A DNA stretch of 64,000 nucleotides from Mesorhizobium neociceri (GTDB lineage: Bacteria; Pseudomonadota; Alphaproteobacteria; Rhizobiales; Rhizobiaceae): positions 372,001-436,000 of the forward strand of contig NZ_JACDTY010000003.1 of the NCBI RefSeq assembly GCF_013520985.1, in the 5' to 3' direction. A program made the translations under genes and the position numbers. This document shows positions 51,222 through 59,156 of this stretch, one piece after another; the stretch's first letter is position 1; every line of letters starts with the position of its first letter. The notes beneath the pieces were generated by a model. The model saw nothing but the letters and a program-made list of their open reading frames with translations, searched no databases and was not told the origin of the DNA.

Positions 51222-51376
51222 ATGTCGGCCGTTGAGGTGAGCTTTGCCACCGCCTGAAAGCAGACACTGGCGGCGACCACGCTCGAGATAGCGGTTGCGC
51301 CGCATGTCAGCCGTAGATACAGCTTTGCCGCTGCCCGAAAGCAGACCCTGCCGGCAAGGACGCTTGGGTCGAAGGT
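51222..51376. repeat. two degenerate tandem copies of a dispersed rhizobial repeat
   Basis: Copy 1 from 51222 (ATGTCGGCCGTTGAGGTGAG, then CTTTGCCACCGCCTGAAAGC) and copy 2 from 51304 (ATGTCAGCCGTAGATACAG, CTTTGCCGCTGCCCGAAAGC), about 82 bases apart. Such blocks often translate by chance into spurious small ORFs in rhizobial genomes. The rest of 51122-51460 holds no gene. Confidence 0.7.
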
Positions 51377-51460
51377 GGCCAAGAACCGGCTAACGGGGGT
51401 TGCGAGGGACGCCCTCTTGCGCTTACGTCAGGAAACGTTGATGACGGTGTGCCCGTGCCG

Positions 51461-52282
51461 ATGTCAGACCTCGACCTTGCCGCTTACTTCGACCGTATCG
51501 GTTATGATGGCCCGGCGGCACCTACGCTCGACGTGCTCAAGTCAATTCACCGGCTCCATCCGCAAACGATCCCTTTCGAGAATCTCGATCCATTCCTGCT
51601 TCGACCTGTCGAACTTGATCTTCCAAATCTGCAGCGAAAGATGGTTGGCGGTCGGCGCGGTGGCTATTGCTTCGAGCACAATCTGCTCTTTATTGAGGTA
51701 CTTAGAGCGCTTGGGTTCGCGGTGTCGGGTCTCGGAGCGCGCGTGTTGTGGAACCAGCCGGAAGGGGCAGTAACCGCTCGTTCGCACATGCTGCTCAGGG
51801 TGGAACTTGACGGCCAAACATGGCTTGCAGACGTCGGCTTCGGTGGACTGACCCAGACGGGACCATTGCTACTGCGGCCAGATATCGAGCAGCATACTCC
51901 GCATGAGACATTTCGTATTCTCGTAACAGGCGGCTTCTACCACTTGCAGGTGAATACCGGGACATGGTGGACATTATACCGCTTCGATCTCTCGGAACAG
52001 TTTGCGGTAGACTATTCGATCTCAAACTACTTTCTTTCGACGAATCCAACGTCTTTGTTCCGCACAAAGCTGATTGCGGCCCGTGCGCTAAGCGCAGGCC
52101 GTATTGCTCTGCTGGATAGACGACTAACGAGGCATCATGGGGACGGAACCAAGGAAAGCCGAGAGCTAGCCAACCCGGAGCAACTCGTAAAAGTGCTTGA
52201 AGAAGAGTTCGAAATTCAACTGCCAGAACCCGAGCGTTTCCTCGACTTGGTTCAGGAAAAGTTGTTTCAATCAGTACAATGA
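51461..52282 (+). CDS. nat: arylamine N-acetyltransferase
   Basis: 273 aa, start MSDLDLAAYFDRIGYDGPAA. The catalytic triad is Cys70 (RRGGYCFEHN), His109 (ARSHMLL) and Asp124 (LADVGFGG), and PFENLDPF near 39-46 is also conserved. It transfers acetyl from acetyl-CoA to arylamines or hydrazines. Codons are less GC-rich than in neighbours and the gene is flanked by degenerate repeats, so it may have been acquired. Confidence 0.92.
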   Translation: MSDLDLAAYFDRIGYDGPAAPTLDVLKSIHRLHPQTIPFENLDPFLLRPVELDLPNLQRKMVGGRRGGYCFEHNLLFIEVLRALGFAVSGLGARVLWNQPEGAVTARSHMLLRVELDGQTWLADVGFGGLTQTGPLLLRPDIEQHTPHETFRILVTGGFYHLQVNTGTWWTLYRFDLSEQFAVDYSISNYFLSTNPTSLFRTKLIAARALSAGRIALLDRRLTRHHGDGTKESRELANPEQLVKVLEEEFEIQLPEPERFLDLVQEKLFQSVQ

Positions 52283-52640
52283 TGTATAGCGACGACTGCC
52301 GGCTTCACGGCTCGCTTCTCCCATAAATATGTCCCGCAAGTAAGGTTCATAATCTCAACCTCGCGATGTGTCCGCCAATGTGGCGAAGCAGTCATTCAAC
52401 GCTCACATGTTGAAGTCCGCAACGGGTCAGTTCACAACTATGCAAGCAGGGTGCCTCAACGTCCGTTTCCGACTATTTGTACCTTAAAGCTGCCGTCCGC
52501 TCTCGGCCAACTGCGGTCATTCGAGAAATGGCTGCGGATGACAGTTTTCTGGCGCAACGTGCGCACTCTGGCTATTGAGCCGAACGGCATCTTCCCATCC
52601 ATCCCAGCCATTGGCGACCCTGACGGATTGAGTTTTGACC
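52283..52640. other. gene-free, repeat-like spacer
   Basis: About 360 bases with lower GC than the surroundings and no convincing gene. Phrases such as GTCCGCTCTCGGCCAACTGC and GTCATTCGAGAAATGG resemble the dispersed rhizobial repeat at 51222-51376. It looks like a decayed insertion or recombination scar. Confidence 0.45.
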
Positions 52641-53504
52641 CTAAGGCCGGTTCGCGGCGACGCGATCTTCGCCCGTTCTGGACGCCAGTCTTTTGTTTCC
52701 TGTCCCGCCATATCCTGCCAACCGAAAGGTCGTCTTGCGGACGGGCAGCTTCGCCGATGTCCGGCGGAACATGAAGCCGAGCCGCGCAAGGATAAGCCCG
52801 CACAGGATCGCGACGGCGCAGCCGAGGCCGAAACCGGCAACCGTGTCGCTTGGGTAATGAGCGCCGACGAACACCCGGGTGGAGGCGATGCAGGCGGTGA
52901 TCGCCAGGGCGACGTACCAGCGCTTTGGAAACAGCAGCAGAGCGATGCCGAACACGGCGCCCATGGTGGTGGCGTGGCCGGATGGAAAAGCGGCAAAGCG
53001 GGCATTTATGGCGAACGGATGCAGCGACAGCACGCCGAAATTGTCGAAATAGAGCGGCCGCGCCCGGCCGATGCCGTATTTCAGCACATTGACCGCAAGG
53101 CCCGACAGGCCAACTCCGCCAAGCACCAGGAAGGCAAAGCAGGTCCAGTTGTAAACCAGCATCCGCGATCGCCTGGAAAGGCTTCGCCAATCCGTCAGAT
53201 TGGCGGCTACGAGCAAGGCGGCTGCCGGGATCAGATACCAGCCGCCGAGGCCAAAAACGGTGAAAAACTCAGTAAACCTAGCAAGCCGAGGCGGCCATTC
53301 CCCCCAGAGGACGCCTGCCGCCCGGTCGAGGTGAACGAAGGCGGCAGCGGCAAGCAGGATCCCGGCCAGCAGCCAGACCGGCCAGGCGATGCTGGGATAG
53401 TAGGCTTTGCGCGCGGCAAAGCGCCGCCGCACGATGCGCACCGTATCGAGGAAATTGTCGCGCGACCGACGAAACACCACAGACGGCGTCACGGGGGTTT
53501 TCAC
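52641..53504 (-). CDS. PAP2-family lipid phosphatase
   Basis: 287 aa from GTG at 53504, which overlaps the stop of the GT39 gene (GTGA). The three phosphatase motifs are KYGIGRARP, FPSGHATT and STRVFVGAHYPSDTVAG. Six membrane segments are visible. Placed after two glycosyltransferases, it may remove a lipid phosphate (LpxE-like) or recycle undecaprenyl phosphate. The C-terminal 30 residues are basic and polar. Confidence 0.9.
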   Translation of the reverse strand: MKTPVTPSVVFRRSRDNFLDTVRIVRRRFAARKAYYPSIAWPVWLLAGILLAAAAFVHLDRAAGVLWGEWPPRLARFTEFFTVFGLGGWYLIPAAALLVAANLTDWRSLSRRSRMLVYNWTCFAFLVLGGVGLSGLAVNVLKYGIGRARPLYFDNFGVLSLHPFAINARFAAFPSGHATTMGAVFGIALLLFPKRWYVALAITACIASTRVFVGAHYPSDTVAGFGLGCAVAILCGLILARLGFMFRRTSAKLPVRKTTFRLAGYGGTGNKRLASRTGEDRVAANRP

Positions 53505-55144
53505 TTGGCCACCCGGTAGAGGCCAAGCGATAGTCTGTCGCCCGAGGAATAATTGAGGCCGTCGATCTCGGCCAGGCGGTTGGCCGTCTTGCCTTGCGCG
53601 GCCAGCATGTCGTTCAGCTTCTTCTCGTCGGCGACAGGCGCCAGCCCGAGCGCGCAGGCCGGATCGCCGAGCAGGTGTACGGCGACGCCGTCGACATCGG
53701 TCAGGATTGTCTTGGTCCCGACCAGAAAGACAAGGCTCGGTTCGTGATACGGCGCCGAGGCAAGCACGGTCGTGTCGCAGGGACGGTTCGCGTCGACCGC
53801 GGCCTTGATCGCCGGGCTCAGCCAGATCGGCTTCAGCGACGGGGCGATCATTCCGAACAGCAAGCCAAGGGTGATGCCGGCGCCGGCCGCGATCGCGCCG
53901 ATGCGGGGGAGCGGCACCTGCAAACGGCGGGGGAAGGCGAGATAGCCGGTGACGAGTGCGGCAAGTGCGGCCGGAATGCTCCACCACGAGAATGCCTTGG
54001 CGAGATAAATCGGCGCGCCAACCGAGACGACGGCCAGGCCGATGCTGACCAAGCCAAGACCGAAGGCGGTCGACCACCAAAGCCATGACTGCCAGCGCTT
54101 GAGCGGCGCATTGGCGTCGTCCCGTTGAAGGGTCAGAAGCCAGCCGACCAGCAGCGCCATGCCAGGATAGGCCGGCAGCACATAATGCGGCAGCTTGGTC
54201 GGGATCAACTCGAACACCAGCCAGAACGGGATGTACCAGGCAAGGCAAAAGCGCAGGCGCGGATCGTCGCGCAAGCGGTTGAGCGCCTGCAGCCCGGCGC
54301 CGACGGCGATCAGCCCGAACGGCCACATGAACAGCGAATAAGTCAGCACATAGAAACCGGGCGGAATGCCGTGCGATTCCTCCCCTGAGGCGACCTTGCC
54401 CAGCATGTCCTTGCCGACCGCCTGCTGCAGGAAGGCGCCGTGGCTCTTCCAGGTGATCAGCGCAAGCCAGGGCAGCGCGATCAAGAGCACGATCAGAAGG
54501 CCGCGGCCGACTTTCAGGTTTTTCAACCAGCGCCCATCACGCTCGAAAGCGAACAGCGCGGCAACCGTCAGCACCGACAACAGAGGCGCGATCGGTCCCT
54601 TGATCAGGATCGCAATGCCTTGCGCCACCCAGAATATCCACCAGAGATGGCCGGCCACCGGTTCGTTGCGGCGCGACGCCGTGTAGATCCGCGCCAGGGC
54701 GCCTTGCGCGGCAACGCAGCAGGCCAGAAGCATGGCGTCGGTCTTGGCGTCGCGGCCTTCGAAGGCGGTGGCGAAGATCGCTGCCATGATCAGTCCGGCC
54801 GCGAGGCCGGCATTGGCGCCGAAAAGACTGGCGCCTGTCCACGCGATCGCCACGACGGTAATGGCGATGCCCAGCGCCGAGACCAGGCGATAGACCCAGA
54901 TCGGCGCCCCGGCCCCCTCGCCGCTCAGCGCCACGGCCGCCGATTGCAGCCAGTAGATGCCGACCGGCTTCTGGTAGCGTGACATGTCCTGGAAGCGGAT
55001 GTCGACATAGTCGCCAGTTTCGACCATCTGCTTGGTGGCCTGGACGAAACGCGATTCATCGCGGTCGATCGGCGGCAGTGAAGCCAGCCCGCTGGCCGTC
55101 AGCAGCAGGCTGAACAGGAAAAGCAGGACATAATTCCTGTTCAT
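53501..55144 (-). CDS. GT39/ArnT-like membrane glycosyltransferase
   Basis: 547 aa from ATG at 55144 (MNRNYVLLFLF); a GTG three codons upstream is possible. The periplasmic catalytic loop LPPIDRDESRFVQATKQMVETGD holds the conserved Asp-Glu of PMT/ArnT transferases, and about 11-13 helices follow, with a C-terminal soluble part. Relatives move 4-aminoarabinose or galacturonate from polyprenyl phosphate to lipid A or core sugars. Coupled with PAP2 and GT2. Confidence 0.9.
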   Translation of the reverse strand: MNRNYVLLFLFSLLLTASGLASLPPIDRDESRFVQATKQMVETGDYVDIRFQDMSRYQKPVGIYWLQSAAVALSGEGAGAPIWVYRLVSALGIAITVVAIAWTGASLFGANAGLAAGLIMAAIFATAFEGRDAKTDAMLLACCVAAQGALARIYTASRRNEPVAGHLWWIFWVAQGIAILIKGPIAPLLSVLTVAALFAFERDGRWLKNLKVGRGLLIVLLIALPWLALITWKSHGAFLQQAVGKDMLGKVASGEESHGIPPGFYVLTYSLFMWPFGLIAVGAGLQALNRLRDDPRLRFCLAWYIPFWLVFELIPTKLPHYVLPAYPGMALLVGWLLTLQRDDANAPLKRWQSWLWWSTAFGLGLVSIGLAVVSVGAPIYLAKAFSWWSIPAALAALVTGYLAFPRRLQVPLPRIGAIAAGAGITLGLLFGMIAPSLKPIWLSPAIKAAVDANRPCDTTVLASAPYHEPSLVFLVGTKTILTDVDGVAVHLLGDPACALGLAPVADEKKLNDMLAAQGKTANRLAEIDGLNYSSGDRLSLGLYRVAK

Positions 55145-55175
55145 TGCGACCACCGGATCCTGCCTTCGAGACTTC

Positions 55176-55511
55176 CTAGTCGACCTTGGTCATCGCCGCC
55201 GCCTTGCGCTCATTGGCGATGAGCCAGAGGTTCCTGATATAGATCAGCATGCCCATGGCCTGGCCGGCGATGAACACCGGATCCTGACGCACGATCGCAT
55301 AGATCAGCAGCAGGCCGCCGCCGAACAGGGAAAAGAACCAGAAGGCGACCGGCACGACGCTGCGCTTAGCCTTTTCCGAGGCAAGCCACTGCACGACAAA
55401 GCGCATGGTGAAGAAGAACTGGGCGACGAAGCCGAGCAAGATCCAGGCGTCGAACTGCTTGATGAAAACCTGATGCAGCCAGGTCGCCAGTTCCTGAAAC
55501 ACGTTAGCCAT
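55176..55511 (-). CDS. lipid A biosynthesis N-terminal-domain (LAB-N) membrane protein
   Basis: 111 aa with three hydrophobic helices. FVAQFFFTMRFVVQWLASEKAKRSVVPVAFWFFSLFGG (in outline) is the LAB_N signature, also found at the N-terminus of some LpxB proteins. It overlaps the GT2 gene by 8 bases and precedes the GT39 gene. Such small proteins accompany polyprenyl-phosphate sugar transferases and may act as flippase or helper subunits. Confidence 0.88.
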   Translation of the reverse strand: MANVFQELATWLHQVFIKQFDAWILLGFVAQFFFTMRFVVQWLASEKAKRSVVPVAFWFFSLFGGGLLLIYAIVRQDPVFIAGQAMGMLIYIRNLWLIANERKAAAMTKVD

Positions 55512-56238
55512 GCGTGATTTCCTCTACCTTAGGCATTCTGCGGCGCCGGCGCCGAAGCCACCAGACGCCGGCGAGATCGAGCGCGCCTTGCAGGCCGCGG
55601 TCGAAGATGCCGTAATTCGACTTGCCGTGGCGGCGCGAGCGGTCGACGACGTCGCAGTGGACGACGCGGTAGCCTTCCTGGATGACCAGCGCCGGAACAA
55701 AACGATGCGTGCCGTCGAAGAACGGCAGTTTGCGCAGGATATCGGTGTGGATCGCCTTCAGGCCGCAGCCGGTGTCGCGGGTGTCGTCATGCAGGATCGC
55801 GCCACGCAGCCAGTTGGCGAAGCGCGACGCCAATTGCTTGATCTTGCTGTCGCGACGCTTCAGCCGCTGGCCTTGCGCGGCGCCGAAACCAGATCCGGCC
55901 TGGCGCAGCGCGTCGACCAGCACGGGGATGTATTGCGGGTCGTTTTGACCGTCACCGTCGATGGTGGCGACGATCGTGCCACGCGCCGCCCAGGCGCCGG
56001 AGCGCACCGAAAGCGACTGGCCGGCGGATTTTTCGTGGCGCAGCTGACGAAGCGGAAACGGGCGTTTGGCCGCCTCGGCGGCAAGCACGGAAGCCGTATC
56101 GTCGGTCGAACCGTCATTGACGATGATGATTTCGAAGTCGCGCCCGGTCATCGCGGCCTCGATCTCGTCGATCAGAAGCGGCAGGTTCGCCGCCTCGTTG
56201 CGGCAGGGAATGACGATGGATATCAATGCGTCCGGCAT
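55504..56238 (-). CDS. GT2 polyprenyl-phosphate sugar transferase (ArnC/DPM-like)
   Basis: 244 aa, start MPDALISIVIPCRNEAANLPL. GT2 motifs are VNDGSTDDT near 40-48, IDGDGQNDPQYI near 93-104 and DTGCGLKAIH. It lacks C-terminal helices, so it is the cytosolic-face type that makes sugar-P-polyprenol. It leads the four-gene operon with LAB-N, GT39 and PAP2. The sugar is not readable; galacturonate is plausible in rhizobia. Confidence 0.9.
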   Translation of the reverse strand: MPDALISIVIPCRNEAANLPLLIDEIEAAMTGRDFEIIIVNDGSTDDTASVLAAEAAKRPFPLRQLRHEKSAGQSLSVRSGAWAARGTIVATIDGDGQNDPQYIPVLVDALRQAGSGFGAAQGQRLKRRDSKIKQLASRFANWLRGAILHDDTRDTGCGLKAIHTDILRKLPFFDGTHRFVPALVIQEGYRVVHCDVVDRSRRHGKSNYGIFDRGLQGALDLAGVWWLRRRRRRMPKVEEITHG

Positions 56239-56506
56239 ATGTCGCGTCGGGCTCTGTCACAGGATATGGCATTTGGTGGATGCCGTGCGGTGCCGTTCCA
56301 GCGGATCGAAGGCTGCAAGAACCCGTTGGCGCGGCGCCTCATTACGCCAGCCGGCACGATGAAGCAAGCTCGCGCGGGCAGTGCAACATGTGCCGCCAGT
56401 GCGGATACATAACCGGAAACCACTTTTGCTAAACGCGCTTGGATGCTAAACGCCCGCGTTCATATCACGCCGGGCGGTTCAGGCCCGGCGCTTTCAGGAA
56501 GAAAAA

Positions 56507-57760
56507 ATGGCCGGCTTCAAATCCGATTTCCTGCGCGTCATGAGCGAGCGCGGCTTCATCCACCAGATCTCGGATGAGACCGGTCTGGATCAACTTTTCG
56601 CGAAGGAAACGGTAACCGCCTATGTCGGCTACGATGCCACCGCGACCAGCCTGCATATCGGCAACCTGATATCGGCGACCATGCTCTACTGGATGCAGGA
56701 GACCGGCCACCGGCCGATCGCGCTGATGGGCGGCGGCACCTCGATGATCGGCGACCCGTCCTTCCGCGATGACCAGCGCAGCCTTTTGACGCCCGAGGCG
56801 ATCACCACCAACATCGAAGGCATCAAGCGCATTTTTGGCCGCATCCTGCGCTTCGGCGACGGTGCCAACGACGCCATCATGGTCAACAATGCCGACTGGC
56901 TGATGAAGCTCAACTATGTCGAGTTCCTGCGCGATGTCGGCCGACATTTTTCGGTCAACCGGATGCTGACCTTCGACAGCGTGAAGCTCAGGCTCGATCG
57001 CGAGCAGTCGCTGTCGTTCCTAGAATTCAACTACATGATCCTGCAGGGCTATGATTTCGTCGAGCTCAGCCGCCGCCATGACTGCCGGCTGCAGATGGGC
57101 GGTTCGGACCAGTGGGGCAACATCATCAACGGCGTCGACCTCGGCCACCGCATGGGCACGTCGCAGCTCTACGCGCTGACGACGCCGCTTCTGACGACAT
57201 CGTCCGGCGCCAAGATGGGCAAGTCGGCCAAGGGCGCGGTGTGGTTGAATGGCGACCTCTTCTCGCCGTACGATTTCTGGCAGTACTGGCGCAACACCGA
57301 AGACGCCGACGTCGAGCGCTTCCTGAAGATCTTCACCCGCCTGCCGTTGTCGGAGATAGCAAAGCTGGCAGCTCTTGGCGGCTCGGAGATCAACGAGGCC
57401 AAGAAGGTTCTGGCGACGGAAACCACGGCCATCGTGCACGGCCGCGAGGCCGCCCAACAGGCCGAAGAAACCGCGCGCAAGACGTTCGAGGAAGGCGTGA
57501 CCGCTGAAACCCTGCCGACCGTCGAGGTGGAAGGCGCCGCGCTGGAGGCCGGCATCGGCATCCTGTCGCTGCTGGTCACTGCAGGCCTTGCCGGGTCCAA
57601 CGGCGAAGCGCGGCGTCACATCCAGGGCGGCGCCGTGCGCCTCAACGACCAGCCGGTGGCGGACGACCGCCGGATGGTAACGCCTCAGGATTTGAGTCCG
57701 GAAAACGTTGCAAAGCTTTCAGTGGGCAAGAAAAAGCACGTGCTTGTGCGGCCGGTCTGA
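56507..57760 (+). CDS. tyrS: tyrosine--tRNA ligase
   Basis: 417 aa. HIGN ([11 protein letters not shown]) and KMGKS ([12 protein letters not shown]) are the class I motifs; [14 protein letters not shown] binds substrate, and a C-terminal S4-like domain ends in [12 protein letters not shown]. Start [16 protein letters not shown]. The preceding 56239-56506 region holds no gene. Confidence 0.97.
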   Translation: MAGFKSDFLRVMSERGFIHQISDETGLDQLFAKETVTAYVGYDATATSLHIGNLISATMLYWMQETGHRPIALMGGGTSMIGDPSFRDDQRSLLTPEAITTNIEGIKRIFGRILRFGDGANDAIMVNNADWLMKLNYVEFLRDVGRHFSVNRMLTFDSVKLRLDREQSLSFLEFNYMILQGYDFVELSRRHDCRLQMGGSDQWGNIINGVDLGHRMGTSQLYALTTPLLTTSSGAKMGKSAKGAVWLNGDLFSPYDFWQYWRNTEDADVERFLKIFTRLPLSEIAKLAALGGSEINEAKKVLATETTAIVHGREAAQQAEETARKTFEEGVTAETLPTVEVEGAALEAGIGILSLLVTAGLAGSNGEARRHIQGGAVRLNDQPVADDRRMVTPQDLSPENVAKLSVGKKKHVLVRPV

Positions 57761-57830
57761 TCAGAGCCTGATCCATCCCGATGGAATCGGGGGCTCTATC
57801 CTTCTGCTCGACCATGATTTTTCAAAACCC

Positions 57831-57848
57831 GATTTCATTTTTGAAATC
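57831..57848. other. AT-rich hairpin between tyrS and the HxlR gene
   Basis: GATTTCA - TTTT - TGAAATC, a 7-base stem in an unusually AT-rich stretch between two convergent genes. It may be a weak terminator. Confidence 0.35.
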
Positions 57849-57965
57849 AACTAGCTGGCCGCGGACAATGGCCGATAGGAACGAGCACGTGGCGCCAAGA
57901 GCGGCCCTTCGGCGATGTTGCGCTGGGTCAGTGGCGGGAGCAGTTTCGCGCCTTCACGATCTCCA

Positions 57966-58706
57966 TCATTGCGATCGGTTCGGCAGGACACTTCCTTGGT
58001 ACAGCGTCGCAATCCCTGCGATTGCTGCGTAACTGGAACCGCGAAGCCAGCGGTGCATTGTGCGCGCCAGCCCTGCATTTCCGCTCAGAAACAAAGCACC
58101 CTGCTGAATCTCGCGATCAATGCTGGCGCGACCCGTAAGAATGCCGCCGAGAGATACGACGCAGGTTTCGACAAACAAGTCGACATCAACGCCCGGATCT
58201 GTCGTGCAGAGTTCAGGCTCGGGGCTGCCCGGTTGGGCGACGAGCCAATATGTAGGGTAGTCCGGCGGAGGATCGTCGTTGAAATGAAAGCGAATGACAG
58301 TGCGCCGGTTGGGCAACTCCAGCATGTTGATCTTCCGGCGCCGAACATTCCACATCAGCGTGGATACATTTGTGTCGCGCAGCGCAAGGTCGGCATCGAT
58401 GTTGCACTGAGCCCATTCAGCAAGCGCGTTCAGTGCCGGTTCCAGCAGGATCGCCTTTTCGGTGCGGACGTAATCCACAGTTCCGGCCGCCCTGTCTTCG
58501 AGGCGCTCGATCAATCCTGCGGCTTCCAACTCCTTCAAGCGCTTCGACAACAGGCCAGACGAGATGTAGCCGACACCCCGGCGAATGTCGTTGAACCGCG
58601 TCGATCCGGCCCAAAGCTCCGTCAGTATCTGGATCGTCCACCGTGGCTCCAAGACCTCGCAGGCCCGAGAGATCGGGCAGAGTAGTCCATAGGGTCTCTG
58701 TGGCAC
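57966..58706 (-). CDS. HxlR-family transcriptional regulator with C-terminal extension
   Basis: 246 aa from GTG at 58706, decided by a strong GGAAGGA site upstream and by the family's usual start just before RPYGLLCPISRACEVLEPRW. The winged helix covers about 1-105 (WTIQILTELWAGSTRFNDIRRG, LLSKRLKELEAAGLIER). Residues 120-246, including MLELPNRRTVIRFHFNDDP, are an extra domain, perhaps an SCP2-like ligand sensor. It is divergent from a DUF1127 gene. Confidence 0.88.
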   Translation of the reverse strand: MPQRPYGLLCPISRACEVLEPRWTIQILTELWAGSTRFNDIRRGVGYISSGLLSKRLKELEAAGLIERLEDRAAGTVDYVRTEKAILLEPALNALAEWAQCNIDADLALRDTNVSTLMWNVRRRKINMLELPNRRTVIRFHFNDDPPPDYPTYWLVAQPGSPEPELCTTDPGVDVDLFVETCVVSLGGILTGRASIDREIQQGALFLSGNAGLARTMHRWLRGSSYAAIAGIATLYQGSVLPNRSQ

Positions 58707-58872
58707 GGGCCAAATCCTTCCGCGATGAAAGTACAGGTCAACAGATGGCGGCGCCAGTTCAGAAACTGAACCGGAATCGGTCAGTCCCAGCACTAGTCGA
58801 ACTCGGCCACCAACTGCGAACCTGCCTGCACAAGTCGAAACGACCGCAATGCAAATCGCAGGAGGTTTCTCA

Positions 58873-59136
58873 ATGACAATGACGTCAGCCAACCGAGCTA
58901 GCTACTATTTTGGAAGCGCGATCCTTGTGCAATTCGCCGATCGATGCATTGCCATCGCGAGCGAAATGCGCATCCGCAGAGACATCAAGCGATCTCTTGG
59001 CAAGCTTTCGGATCAGGAATGGCAGGACATCGGCCTGATCCGGCACGATCTGGAGGCGGCCTGTTCGAAGGGGTTCTCCCAGACAGTTGCATCGGAACTC
59101 GAGACTGCCGCCCGGTGCAGGTCGGGGAACTGGTAG
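58873..59136 (+). CDS. DUF1127 domain-containing protein, second copy
   Basis: 87 aa, start MTMTSANRASYYFGSAIL with GGAGG upstream. RRDIKRSLGKLSDQEWQDIGLIRHDLEAAC (in outline) is the DUF1127 motif in a longer context than the copy at 14620. Divergent from the HxlR gene, so it is a likely regulatory target of it. Confidence 0.8.
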   Translation: MTMTSANRASYYFGSAILVQFADRCIAIASEMRIRRDIKRSLGKLSDQEWQDIGLIRHDLEAACSKGFSQTVASELETAARCRSGNW

Positions 59137-59156
59137 ATTAAGAGTTGTTCCGGCTC

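Noticed and set aside
51090..51382. Small minus-strand frames that read as repeated CLLSGGGKAHL- or VCFRAAAKL-like peptides
   Set aside because: They come from the two tandem copies of a non-coding repeat; there is no ribosome site or conserved start.
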